Assembly (NCBI GenBank): GCA_947456625.1
Contig: CANGQJ010000007.1
Span: 1-64,000 of the forward strand
DNA: 64,000 bases
DNA from: Bacteroidota bacterium
GTDB taxonomy: Bacteria; Bacteroidota; Bacteroidia; Chitinophagales; Chitinophagaceae
Reading direction: 5' to 3'
Below, in pieces: positions 36,970 to 45,752 of the stretch. Under the pieces are notes generated by a model, which was given only the letters and a program-made list of their open reading frames with translations, searched no databases and had not been told where the DNA came from. Each line of letters starts with the position of its first letter. Position 1 is the stretch's first letter. Made by a program: the position numbers and the translations under genes.

Positions 36970-37345
36970 ACAGACGTATTTTTAAATCAAGGTGATTAGA
37001 TATTCTAGGTCTTATTAAATTGTAAATCACAATAGCAATATTCTCGGCTGTTGGATTTAAATCCTTAAACTCCTGTGTATCTAAGTTTAAATTTTTGTGG
37101 TCAAATTTGCTTTTAACCTCTTGGTCTACAATTTCAGATAGTGTTTTGGTGTTAATTACAAACCCAGTTATTGGATCGGGAATGCCATTAACCTGAACAA
37201 CTAATTCGTAATTGTGCCCATGATAATTTGGATTGGCGCAGGCTCCAAAAACTTGCTTGTTTTTTTCATCGGACCAAGCAGCATGAAACAACCTGTGGGC
37301 AGCATTAAAATGCTCTTTTCTAAATACCGCTACTTTTTGTTCCAT
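36932..37345 (-). CDS. 6-pyruvoyl-tetrahydropterin synthase / 6-carboxytetrahydropterin synthase homologue (copy 1)
   Basis: Zinc enzyme of the PTPS/QueD family, 137 residues, acting on the FolE product. Zinc ligands are His in FNAAHRLF and the two in NYHGHNYEL. The catalytic Cys is in FGACANPN, with Asp-His in KFDHKNLN, and the pterin-holding Glu is in PTAENIA. QueD-type carboxytetrahydropterin synthase, PTPS and folate-pathway variants cannot be told apart without an alignment. It overlaps folE by 38 bases, direct support for a shared pathway. A second, diverged copy lies 106 bases upstream. No queC, queE or sepiapterin reductase gene is in the window. Confidence 0.9.
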   Translation of the reverse strand: MEQKVAVFRKEHFNAAHRLFHAAWSDEKNKQVFGACANPNYHGHNYELVVQVNGIPDPITGFVINTKTLSEIVDQEVKSKFDHKNLNLDTQEFKDLNPTAENIAIVIYNLIRPRISNHLDLKIRLYETERNFVDYPA

Positions 37346-37451
37346 GGTTCCAAATTAAGAGGATAAAGTTACGATATTAATAACGCAGGAAGGTTAATTT
37401 TGTTTAACGTTTTGTGTAAAATATTAAACGTTTAACTTTATAGCCTATTTA

Positions 37452-37859
37452 TTACCCAAAATATTCTACAAAAATGCGTGGGGTCTCGTATAATTTAATG
37501 CAATGAAGCTGCACTTCGCTTGGAATATGAGCTACCAATTGCTCCCAAATGGCAATCGCTAGGTTCTCGGTACTGCACATTTTGCCTTGCATAAAAGGAA
37601 CGTCTATGTTTAAATTCTTATGATCAAGCTGGTCAATTACCACTGTTTTAATTAAGCTACTCAACTTTTTAACATCATATAAGAAACCAGTTTCAGGATG
37701 TGGTACCCCTTTAATGGTCACCAATAATTCGTAATTATGACCATGCCAATTTTCGTTTGCACAAACACCAAACACTTCCTCATTTTTTTCCTTAGACCAA
37801 TTTGGATTGGCTAGCTTATGTGCTGCATTAAAATGCTCTACCCTAGTTAAATAAACCAT
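37452..37859 (-). CDS. 6-pyruvoyl-tetrahydropterin synthase / 6-carboxytetrahydropterin synthase homologue (copy 2)
   Basis: A 135-residue paralogue of the neighbouring gene, with the same zinc and catalytic motifs: FNAAHKLA, FGVCANENWHGHNYEL and QLDHKNLN. The substrate Glu region reads CSTENLA rather than PTAENIA. All key residues are retained, so both copies should be active and may differ in substrate or product. It is the first gene of the pterin series on the minus strand and has a perfect -7 element upstream. The 106-base gap to copy 1 makes a second promoter there possible. Confidence 0.9.
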   Translation of the reverse strand: MVYLTRVEHFNAAHKLANPNWSKEKNEEVFGVCANENWHGHNYELLVTIKGVPHPETGFLYDVKKLSSLIKTVVIDQLDHKNLNIDVPFMQGKMCSTENLAIAIWEQLVAHIPSEVQLHCIKLYETPRIFVEYFG

Positions 37860-37879
37860 TGCTTAAATGTGTTAAAGTG

Positions 37880-37887
37880 CAAAGATA
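37880..37887 (-). promoter_or_regulatory. Candidate -7 promoter element for the pterin gene series
   Basis: On the minus strand TATCTTTG matches TAnnTTTG exactly, 20 bases before the ATG of the second PTPS-like gene. The same 81-base gap must also serve mqnB on the plus strand. Confidence 0.5.
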
Positions 37888-37940
37888 GAATTTTGATGCT
37901 AAGAACCCATTTTTTAGTGTGCTTTCCCGACCTTTGAGTT

Positions 37941-38624
37941 ATGAGAGTTTTAATAACTGCAGCTACTAAGGGGGAATGGATGCCAAGTTTTCAAAAAATC
38001 AATCCAAAATTTGTTAAAGATCACAATAAATTTTCGGTAAGGTTTCATGAATCAGGCATTGGACTACTAGCATCAAGTGTATCGCTTATGAAAGTAATTT
38101 ATGAACAAAAACCAGACTTAATGATACAAGTTGGTATTGCAGGTTGTTTGGATACTACCATACCGTTGGGTAAAGTTTTTGCAATTAAAGACGAAGTAAT
38201 TGGAGATTTAGGCGTGCAAGAAAATAAACAATGGAAGGACTTATTTGATATGCAGTTTTTAAAATCAAGTAGTGCTCCCTTTGAGAAAAAAGTACTTCCA
38301 AATAAATGGCTTAAGCAATATAATGTATTAAAACTTCCCATTAAAAAAGGAGTAAGTGTAAACACCATTAGCACTCAAAAAGATAAAATAAAAACATTAA
38401 GTGCTAAATATAAAGCAACGCTTGAAAGCATGGAGGGCGCTAGTTTACACTATATTGGGAATGACCTAAATATTCCTTTTATTCAAATAAGAGCAGTTAG
38501 CAATTATATTGGTGAGCGCAATAAATTAAAATGGAAAATGAGTGAAGCAATTCATAATTTAAATGAAACTTTATTAAATTATGTAGACGCTTTATACAAA
38601 ACAAGTAACAATGCCAATTATTGA
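37941..38624 (+). CDS. mqnB: Futalosine hydrolase (MqnB)
   Basis: Cleaves futalosine (or aminodeoxyfutalosine-derived substrate) to dehypoxanthine futalosine and a purine base in the futalosine route to menaquinone. The 227-residue protein has the nucleoside phosphorylase-like fold: an N-terminal VLITAATKGEW strand, the MIQVGIAGCLDTTIPLGKVFAI core and the substrate motif LESMEGASLHYIG, with Glu-Ser-Met-Glu binding the ribose. FIQIRAVSNYIGERN then resembles the catalytic Asn/Asp loop. It overlaps mqnD by 14 bases, which settles the pathway assignment. The other genes of the pathway are outside this window. Confidence 0.93.
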   Translation: MRVLITAATKGEWMPSFQKINPKFVKDHNKFSVRFHESGIGLLASSVSLMKVIYEQKPDLMIQVGIAGCLDTTIPLGKVFAIKDEVIGDLGVQENKQWKDLFDMQFLKSSSAPFEKKVLPNKWLKQYNVLKLPIKKGVSVNTISTQKDKIKTLSAKYKATLESMEGASLHYIGNDLNIPFIQIRAVSNYIGERNKLKWKMSEAIHNLNETLLNYVDALYKTSNNANY

Positions 38625-39414
38625 TATCGGATTTTCACCCTGCCCTAACGATACTTTTATTTTTGATGCATTGGTGAATCAAAAAATAGAAACCAAGGGG
38701 TATACCTTTAATTTACATTTAGCCGATGTGCAAACCCTTAACGAGTGGGCGTTACAAGGAAAACTTTCTTTGTCAAAAATTAGTTATGGGGTGTGGCCAC
38801 TGGTAAAAAATAATTATCATTTATTAAATGCAGGAGGTGCATTGGGCAAAGGTGTTGGCCCATTGTTAATTTATAAAGACGAATCCGTTAAAGAACGCGC
38901 TTACTCCATGACGGTTGCTGTTCCAGGCATGAATACCACTGCACATTTATTATTTAGTTTGGCATTTCCGCATTTAAAAAATAAACGCTTTTTAGTATTT
39001 AATGAAATTGAAGATGCTGTTTTATCCGGTCATGTTGACGCAGGAGTGATTATACATGAAAACCGTTTTACCTATGCTCAAAAAGGATTAAAAAAATGGA
39101 TGGACCTAGGTACTTATTTTGAGGAAACTTTTAATGCACCAATACCACTTGGTGGAATTATTGCAAACAGCAAAATGCCCTTGGAAGAAGTGCGAGTATT
39201 AGATGAATTAATAAAGGAAAGTGTACAATATGCTTTTGCAAATAGTTTTGAAACCCTGCCCGAATTTGTAAAATGCCACTCCCAGGAAATGTCGGAACAA
39301 GTAATGCGTCAGCACATTGACTTATATGTAAATGACTTTAGTATTGACATGGGAAAAACAGGGAAAATTGCCATTGAACAATTGGAAAATGTTTGGCAAA
39401 ATTTAAACAAGTAA
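38611..39414 (+). CDS. mqnD: 1,4-dihydroxy-6-naphthoate synthase (MqnD)
   Basis: Converts cyclic dehypoxanthinylfutalosine to 1,4-dihydroxy-6-naphthoate, a menaquinone precursor. The 267-residue protein resembles periplasmic binding proteins. It begins DIGFSPCPNDTFIFDALV, followed by KISYGVWPLVKNNYHLLNAGGALGKGVGPLL and the VPGMNTTAHLLFSLAFP loop. The HENRFTYAQKGLKKWMDLG segment contains the conserved His/Tyr region. It is translationally coupled to mqnB (14-base overlap) and ends convergent with the photolyase gene. Confidence 0.94.
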   Translation: MPIIDIGFSPCPNDTFIFDALVNQKIETKGYTFNLHLADVQTLNEWALQGKLSLSKISYGVWPLVKNNYHLLNAGGALGKGVGPLLIYKDESVKERAYSMTVAVPGMNTTAHLLFSLAFPHLKNKRFLVFNEIEDAVLSGHVDAGVIIHENRFTYAQKGLKKWMDLGTYFEETFNAPIPLGGIIANSKMPLEEVRVLDELIKESVQYAFANSFETLPEFVKCHSQEMSEQVMRQHIDLYVNDFSIDMGKTGKIAIEQLENVWQNLNK

Positions 39415-39453
39415 TTAGACAATAAATTCAGAAATTATTTATGGCTCAATTTA

Positions 39454-40791
39454 TTAGGGCTTTAATGCTTTAGCATATGCCGCTAAAACGCGCTCCCTGG
39501 CTACTTCATGCACCACAATTGGTTTAGGATAGGACGGAGTGTCCAATTCGGGAATCCACTTACGTATATATTTTAAATCCTTATCAAATTTTTCGGTTTG
39601 CAAACGAGGATTAAACACTCTAAAGTAAGGAGCTGCATCACAACCACTGCCACTAGCCCATTGCCACCCACCATTATTTGCAGCTAAATCAAAGTCTAAT
39701 AATTTTTGTGCAAAATAAGCTTCGCCCCAACGCCAGTCAATTAATAAATGCTTGGTTAAAAAACTTGCAACAATCATTCGTACTCGGTTATGCATAAAGC
39801 CTGTTGCATTTAATTCACGCATGCCCGCATCTACAATGGGATAGCCAGTGCGTCCTTCACACCATGCTTCAAATTCTGCTTCGTTGTTGCGCCACTCAAT
39901 AAAATCATACTGCGCTTTAAACGATTTTCCATTGGCAACTTGCGGAAAATGCCAAAGAATCATGTGATAAAAATCGCGCCAAATAAGTTCATTAAAAAAA
40001 GTACTGTTTAGTGATTGTGTTTCAAGTGCCAATTGCCTAACCGATATAGTTCCAAAACGAAGGTGTACACTTAATTGTGTAGTGCCTTTAATGGCAGGAA
40101 AATTACGCTGGTCGGTGTATTTTTTTACTGTATGCTCATTCCAATTTATTGGAGGAACAACTAATTCGGAAGGTTCAAAGCCAATGACATCAAGGGTTGG
40201 CACTGCTATAGGTTTACTATCTAAAAAATAATCCAACAACTTAGCAGATGGGTGAATTTTAGGAATTTGTTTTGTCCACACTGTTCTCCACTTATTTGCA
40301 TAAGGAGTGTAAATGGTATAAGGTTTCCCGTCGTCTTTTAAAACCTCGTCTTTTTCAAAAATTACTTGGTCTTTAAAATGATGGTAGTTAGCGCCAATAT
40401 TTTCAACCAATTTTGCAATAGCATTATCCCTTTCATTTGCTTTAGGTCCATAATCATGATTGGTATAAACCGCTTTCACATCATATAACTTTAATAGTTT
40501 TTCAAAAGCCTCTAATGGCGTTCCATAAATTACATGCATGGACTTCCCTTTTGCAACTAACTTAGTTTGCATTTGCGTAATTGTGCGATGAATAAAGTCC
40601 ACCCTTTTATCTTTAAGTTCAGTTTGCTGACTTAAAATTATTTTATCAAAAATAAAAATGGGTAGTACTTTATGACCTTGCAATTTTGCTTGATACAGTG
40701 CATGATATAATCCAACATTATCTTCAAAACGTAAGTCTCTTCTAAACCAAAATATAAAAACAGATTCCTTCATAAAATTATAATCACTCAT
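39454..40791 (-). CDS. Deoxyribodipyrimidine photolyase (cryptochrome/photolyase family)
   Basis: Light-driven repair of UV-induced pyrimidine dimers, or a cryptochrome-like sensor. The N-terminal antenna-binding domain starts FIFWFRRDLRFEDNVGLY. The C-terminal FAD domain shows LRFGTISVRQL, ELIWRDFYHMILW and the signature TGYPIVDAGMRELNATGFMHNRVRMIVASFL. DWRWGEAYFAQKLLDFDLAANNGGWQWASGSGCDAAPYFRVFNP follows as separate conserved blocks. At 445 residues it has the size of class I CPD photolyases. The start may be this ATG or the one six codons later (40773). Confidence 0.93.
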   Translation of the reverse strand: MSDYNFMKESVFIFWFRRDLRFEDNVGLYHALYQAKLQGHKVLPIFIFDKIILSQQTELKDKRVDFIHRTITQMQTKLVAKGKSMHVIYGTPLEAFEKLLKLYDVKAVYTNHDYGPKANERDNAIAKLVENIGANYHHFKDQVIFEKDEVLKDDGKPYTIYTPYANKWRTVWTKQIPKIHPSAKLLDYFLDSKPIAVPTLDVIGFEPSELVVPPINWNEHTVKKYTDQRNFPAIKGTTQLSVHLRFGTISVRQLALETQSLNSTFFNELIWRDFYHMILWHFPQVANGKSFKAQYDFIEWRNNEAEFEAWCEGRTGYPIVDAGMRELNATGFMHNRVRMIVASFLTKHLLIDWRWGEAYFAQKLLDFDLAANNGGWQWASGSGCDAAPYFRVFNPRLQTEKFDKDLKYIRKWIPELDTPSYPKPIVVHEVARERVLAAYAKALKP

Positions 40792-40849
40792 TTAACAATA
40801 TTAACATAAAATAGTTCTGTGCTAAGTACAATATATTTAATTTAGCCCC

Positions 40850-41650
40850 ATGCAAATAGGACAAATAACAGATGCCCTTGAAAATTGGGCCCCTTTACAC
40901 TACCAGGAAGATTATGACAACGCAGGCTTAATGCTGGGCAACAAAGATGCGGTTTGCACTGGCGTTTTATGCTCCTTGGACCTAACCGAAGCAGTCATTG
41001 ACGAAGCCATTAAAAACGGATGCAATTTAATAGTAAGCCATCATCCCATCATTTTTAAAGGACTTAAACAAATAAATGAATCCAACTATGTTGCCCGAAC
41101 GGTTTTAAAAGCAATAAAAAACAATATTTCGGTATATGCCATTCACACCAATTTGGATAATATCCTTGAGGGCGTGAATAAAACCTTAGCCGATCGCTTG
41201 AATTTGGGAAATAGACGCATTTTGGACCCTAAGCCTGGAATTAAAGACCAAAATGACAAAGAAATTGGGTCGGGGCTGGTTGGCGAACTTCCACTTGAAA
41301 CCAACGAAGCTGAATTTTTAAATTGGGTGAAGGAAAAGTTTAATTTAAGCGTTTTAAAACATACCCCTTTTACTGGAAAACAATTGAAAACCATTGCTTT
41401 ATGTGGTGGAGCAGGTAGTTTTTTAATTGGCACTGCTAAGGCACAAAAAGCCCATTGTTATATTACAAGCGACCTTAAATACCATGACTTTTTTGAGGCC
41501 GACGGTAGTATATTACTCGTGGACATAGGCCATGGGGAGAGCGAACAATGGGTTTCGGAGCTAATTGTTGCTTATTTAACAGGTAAATTCCCTACCTTTG
41601 CCGTCCTCCAATCCTTGGTGTGTACACAACCTATAACATATCTTAAATAA
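40850..41650 (+). CDS. Nif3-like dinuclear metal-centre protein
   Basis: Member of the Nif3/YbgI (DUF34) family, 266 residues, which binds two metal ions. Its true reaction is uncertain, although it is often mis-annotated as GTP cyclohydrolase type 2. Metal ligands are visible in NLIVSHHPIIFKGL, in AIHTNLDN, and near the C-terminus in DIGHGESEQWV. Its length is that of the short form; the roughly 100-residue central insertion found in longer homologues is missing. It lies 9 bases before the zinc-ribbon coiled-coil gene, a pairing seen in other Bacteroidota, so the two are one transcript. Confidence 0.92.
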   Translation: MQIGQITDALENWAPLHYQEDYDNAGLMLGNKDAVCTGVLCSLDLTEAVIDEAIKNGCNLIVSHHPIIFKGLKQINESNYVARTVLKAIKNNISVYAIHTNLDNILEGVNKTLADRLNLGNRRILDPKPGIKDQNDKEIGSGLVGELPLETNEAEFLNWVKEKFNLSVLKHTPFTGKQLKTIALCGGAGSFLIGTAKAQKAHCYITSDLKYHDFFEADGSILLVDIGHGESEQWVSELIVAYLTGKFPTFAVLQSLVCTQPITYLK

Positions 41651-41659
41651 ACTTGAAAT

Positions 41660-42412
41660 ATGGCATCAGTCAAAGACTTTTCAGTAGAAGAAAAATTAGT
41701 GAATCTTTACAAGCTTCAATCTGTTGATAGCAGTATTGATCAAATCGAAATACTACGTGGTGAATTACCAATGGAAGTAAAAGATTTAGAAGACGAAGTA
41801 CAAGGTTTAGTTAACAGACAAACTAGAATTGAAGAAGAAATTAACGGTATCACTGAATTTATTGAAAGCAAAAAAGCAGCCATTAAAGAAAGTGAAGCAA
41901 TGCTTGCTAAATACGAGCAACAAAGCGATAACGTTAAAAACAATCGTGAGTTTGAAGCCATCAATAAGGAAATTGAAATGCAAGGCTTAGAAATTAAACT
42001 TTCTGAAAAACATATCCGCGATGCCAACGAAGAACTAGCTGAAAAAGTAAAAGCTTTAGAGGCCGCTAAAAAAACTATTGCTGTTAAAGATGGTGTATTA
42101 AACCACAAGAAAGAAGAGCTTGAAAAAATTATAGCAGATACAGAAATTGAAGAAAAAGATTTAAGAACAAAAAGTGACGAAGCAAGAAGTCACATAGACG
42201 AGCGTTTATTATACAGCTACGACCGTATCAGAAATAGCTACCGTAATGGCTTAGCTGTTGTTACCGTAGAAAGAGACGCTTGTGGTGGTTGTTTTAACTC
42301 TATTCCTCCTCAACGCCAAAGCGAAATTCGTTTGCACAAAAAAATAATCGTATGTGAAAACTGCGGTAGAATTTTAGTGGAAAAGGAAGCAGCGGAGAAA
42401 GGGACTAAATAA
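41660..42412 (+). CDS. Coiled-coil protein with C4 zinc ribbon (COG1579, CdsZ-like)
   Basis: A 250-residue protein of which the first about 190 residues are a long helical coiled coil. Heptad-like charged sequence includes LEDEVQGLVNRQTRIEEEI and EKHIRDANEELAEKVKALEAAKKTI. It ends in a zinc ribbon with CGGC and CENC pairs spaced around NSIPPQRQSEIRLHKKIIV. The family is widespread; members are thought to bind DNA or act as adaptors, but no activity is certain. It forms a pair with the Nif3-like gene and is closed by a strong terminator. Confidence 0.9.
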   Translation: MASVKDFSVEEKLVNLYKLQSVDSSIDQIEILRGELPMEVKDLEDEVQGLVNRQTRIEEEINGITEFIESKKAAIKESEAMLAKYEQQSDNVKNNREFEAINKEIEMQGLEIKLSEKHIRDANEELAEKVKALEAAKKTIAVKDGVLNHKKEELEKIIADTEIEEKDLRTKSDEARSHIDERLLYSYDRIRNSYRNGLAVVTVERDACGGCFNSIPPQRQSEIRLHKKIIVCENCGRILVEKEAAEKGTK

Positions 42413-42448
42413 TTTCCAGATACGAAAATATTTTCCTTAAAATAGTTT

Positions 42449-42487
42449 AACAAAGGGTAGCCATTCAGCTACCCTTTGTTTATTTTT
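42449..42487 (+). terminator. Rho-independent terminator after the zinc-ribbon gene
   Basis: Perfect 13-bp inverted repeat AACAAAGGGTAGC/GCTACCCTTTGTT with a six-base loop, followed by TATTTTT. It lies 37-75 bases after the stop codon and ends 7 bases before the next start, so the TPR gene's promoter must lie within or before it. Confidence 0.9.
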
Positions 42488-42493
42488 ACACCC

Positions 42494-43981
42494 ATGCGTA
42501 GCCTATTATTACTAGTATCTTTATTTTGCACGGTCCTTTTGCAAGGGCAAACCAAGCAATATATTTGGAGCGATAGGTCCCAGCAAATTTATGAGTCCAT
42601 TACTTCACTCAGGATTCCCGAGGCTAGACAAAATATTATTGTAGAGCGCAAGGCAAATCCAAACAACCTTATTAATGAACTACTTGATAGCTATGCAGAC
42701 TTTTACGAACTATTCTTAAATGAGGATGTAGCAGTTTATCAAAAATTAAACCCTTTATTTGAAAAGCGGATTAAATTATTAGAAACAGGGCCTAAAAATA
42801 ATCCTTACTATTTATATTGTTTAGGCGTAACCTACTTTCACAAATCTGTCATAGCCTTTAGGTTTGATAATACTTTTAATGGCGCTTGGGATTTTAGAAA
42901 AGCCTATTTATATTTTAAGGACAACAGGAAATCCTACCCCAACTTCTCTGCAAACGATGTATACTTTGGCGCCATCACTACTGTTGTGGGTACCATACCT
43001 AAAGGATATCAATGGATTGTAAATATCTTGGGGCTTAGTGGTCATATTAGCGAGGGCAATACCCTTGTACTAAAGTATATTAATAGCAAAGACGAGCACA
43101 GCAAAAAATGTCGCAATGAAGCTTTATTAATATACCCATACCTTATTATGAATTTTGAAGGTAATACTAAAAAGGCTTTTTCGTTTATTGAAAACACCCC
43201 CTATGATTTTAAAAATAATCATATGCATGCCTATATGGCAACAAACTTGTATTTAAACCATCAGCAGTCAGCTAAGGCATTAAATGTGGTACAACAACTA
43301 GAAACAGGTCCTGCATACCTCCAGCTTCCTTTTTGGAATTTAGAACTTGGCTATGCTTATACCAATGAACTTAAATTAGATAAAGCTCAAAAATATTTAA
43401 CCGATTTTACCCAAATATTTAAGGGCAAATTTTATATTAAGGATGCTTTTGAAAGACTTTCTTGGATTGCTTATTTACAAGGGGATATAAAAAAAGCTGA
43501 AGCATACCGTAAAATGGTTTTATCGGCAGGAAATCAAGTGACCGATGCGGATAAACATGCCATGCAAAATGCAAAAAAAGGGACCTGGCCAAATACCATT
43601 TTACTAAAGGCTAGACTTTTTAGTGACGGTGGTTATCAAACCCAGGCTTTAACAACGCTTGCTGGTAAAACCTCAAACGATTTCACAACCGATGCCGATA
43701 AAACTGAATTTGCATATCGCTTAGGGCGCATTTATGAATTAATGGGACAGGACGAGCTTGCTATAAAGTTTTATAAATCTGCTATTGAAAAAGGAGCACA
43801 TCAACCGGAATATTTTGCGGCAAGAGCAGCACTTCAAATTGGAAATATTTATGAAAACAACGGACAATATGCTAAAGCAATATCGTTTTATAATGAATGC
43901 ATAGAAATGAAGGACCATGCTTTTAAAAATTCATTAGACCAGAAAGCGAAATCGGGCATACAACGATGTCTTAAGCAATAA
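42494..43981 (+). CDS. Exported tetratricopeptide-repeat protein
   Basis: A 495-residue protein with a signal peptide (MRSLLLLVSLFCTVLLQGQ) and helical repeats throughout. TPR-like units are clearest at the C-terminus (DELAIKFYKSAIEKGAHQPEYFAARAALQIGNIY, then GQYAKAISFYNECIEMKD). Function is not recognisable; such proteins usually hold protein complexes together in the periplasm. I use the ATG at 42494 because an upstream in-frame ATG (42476) lies inside the terminator hairpin and adds nothing to the signal peptide. It precedes recN by 32 bases. Confidence 0.82.
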   Translation: MRSLLLLVSLFCTVLLQGQTKQYIWSDRSQQIYESITSLRIPEARQNIIVERKANPNNLINELLDSYADFYELFLNEDVAVYQKLNPLFEKRIKLLETGPKNNPYYLYCLGVTYFHKSVIAFRFDNTFNGAWDFRKAYLYFKDNRKSYPNFSANDVYFGAITTVVGTIPKGYQWIVNILGLSGHISEGNTLVLKYINSKDEHSKKCRNEALLIYPYLIMNFEGNTKKAFSFIENTPYDFKNNHMHAYMATNLYLNHQQSAKALNVVQQLETGPAYLQLPFWNLELGYAYTNELKLDKAQKYLTDFTQIFKGKFYIKDAFERLSWIAYLQGDIKKAEAYRKMVLSAGNQVTDADKHAMQNAKKGTWPNTILLKARLFSDGGYQTQALTTLAGKTSNDFTTDADKTEFAYRLGRIYELMGQDELAIKFYKSAIEKGAHQPEYFAARAALQIGNIYENNGQYAKAISFYNECIEMKDHAFKNSLDQKAKSGIQRCLKQ

Positions 43982-44013
43982 CATCAAAAATAATAATGTA
44001 TATTGCAAAAGCG

Positions 44014-45669
44014 ATGTTAAACAAATTAGAAATACAAAACTATATATTAATAGATCACCTGGTAATTGATTTGTCCAGTAAGCTTTCTGTAATTACAGGT
44101 GAAACTGGTGCTGGTAAAAGTATTATCATGGGTGCATTGGGATTAATATTGGGCGAGCGAGCCGATAGTACTGTTTGTAGAAACGCAGAAAAAAAATGTT
44201 TTATAGAGGGTAGTTTTACATTAACAAATAAAGCACAATACAAGCCTTTTTTTGAAGCCAACGATTTGGATTTGACCGATGAAATAATTATTAGAAGAGA
44301 AATAAGCGCACAGGGAAAATCAAGGGCATTTATAAACGACACCCCTATTAATTTAAATGAACTTAAGCAACTAACTAGCCAGTTGGTGGACCTACATCAA
44401 CAGTTTGATACTTTAACATTGGGTGATACCGATTTTCAAAGAACTGTAATTGATGCTTTAGCCAATATACAAAAAGAGGTAACCACCTATCAGGATGCTT
44501 TTAATGATTGGAAGGAGGCTGAAAAAAAATTAGAAACTTTAACTGCTCAAAAAGAAGCATTTGATAAAACTGAAACTTATAATAAACATTTATTAGAAGA
44601 ATTAGTGGAATTAAATTTAAAGGAAAACGAATTAGAGGAAATAGAAACCGAATTAAAGTTTTTAGAAAACGCTGTTCAAATTAAAACACAAATAGAGCAA
44701 AGTGTTTTATTGCTTGAAAATTCGGACCACCCCATAGTGCAACAAATAAAACAAATAAGCAATACACTGGAGTCAATTACTAAATGGCAGCCTAGCTTTG
44801 AAACCTTATTACTTCGACTAAAAGCGGCGCAAATTGAACTTGCAGATATTTCAAGTGAACTTAGCAACTGGCAAGACAAAATAGACTTTGACGAAAATAA
44901 AATTAACAGTTTACAAGAAAGGCTTTCCTTGGGTTACGGCTTACAAAAAAAACATAAAGTACAAAGCACCGAAGCCCTACTTTTAATTCAAAGTAATTTA
45001 GAAAAAGAATTAGAAGCCGTATTAAATTTAGACGAAACCATAGCGCAACTTACAAAACAAGTTGCGGAACAACATAAAAAAGTAGCGGCATTTGCAAAAG
45101 GATTAAGTGAAAAACGAAATGATCAAATAGCGCCACTCACAAAAAATGTAAATCAATTACTTCATCAAGTGGGCATGCCTAATGCCAAAATAAAAGTTAC
45201 TATTGAGCTAGTTCCTTTTAACCATTTTGGACAAGATAAAATTGATATTTTATTTGACGCTAATAATACTAGCCGATTTGAACCCATACGTAAAGTTGCA
45301 AGCGGCGGTGAATTAAGTCGTTTAATGCTATGTATTAAATCCTTGGTAGCTAAGTCTGTGGATTTGCCTACAATGATTTTTGATGAAATTGACACAGGAA
45401 TTTCGGGTGAGCCTGCTAAACAAGTTGGATTATTACTTCAAAATTTAGGCACCAACAGACAAGTACTTTGCATTACGCATCAACCTCAAATTGCAGCCAA
45501 AGGGCATACGCATTTATATGTTTACAAGGAGCAAAATGGCACACAAACTCAAACACATTTAAGGGCATTATCTACACAGGAGCGAGTTGAACATATTGCA
45601 CGTATGATTGGTGGTGACCCACCAACAAAATCGGCATTGGATAATGCAAAAGAGCTTATGGCAAATTAG
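44014..45669 (+). CDS. recN: DNA repair protein RecN
   Basis: SMC-like ATPase for double-strand break repair. The split ATPase is clear: Walker A GETGAGKSIIMGALG near the N-terminus, a long central coiled coil (about residues 160-360), then the signature ASGGELSRLMLCIKSL and Walker B LPTMIFDEIDTGISG. The D-loop/H-loop end is QVLCITHQPQIAAKG. At 551 residues it has the usual length. I take the ATG at 44014 (MLNKLEIQNYILID) as start since family members begin there; an ATG six codons earlier is also open. Confidence 0.95.
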   Translation: MLNKLEIQNYILIDHLVIDLSSKLSVITGETGAGKSIIMGALGLILGERADSTVCRNAEKKCFIEGSFTLTNKAQYKPFFEANDLDLTDEIIIRREISAQGKSRAFINDTPINLNELKQLTSQLVDLHQQFDTLTLGDTDFQRTVIDALANIQKEVTTYQDAFNDWKEAEKKLETLTAQKEAFDKTETYNKHLLEELVELNLKENELEEIETELKFLENAVQIKTQIEQSVLLLENSDHPIVQQIKQISNTLESITKWQPSFETLLLRLKAAQIELADISSELSNWQDKIDFDENKINSLQERLSLGYGLQKKHKVQSTEALLLIQSNLEKELEAVLNLDETIAQLTKQVAEQHKKVAAFAKGLSEKRNDQIAPLTKNVNQLLHQVGMPNAKIKVTIELVPFNHFGQDKIDILFDANNTSRFEPIRKVASGGELSRLMLCIKSLVAKSVDLPTMIFDEIDTGISGEPAKQVGLLLQNLGTNRQVLCITHQPQIAAKGHTHLYVYKEQNGTQTQTHLRALSTQERVEHIARMIGGDPPTKSALDNAKELMAN

Positions 45670-45752
45670 TTAATCCCACCTTGATTTAACTTTTTTTATT
45701 GGCCTTTCTCAGCTATTATATTTATTTTTACGGCACTAAATAAACCATCAAA

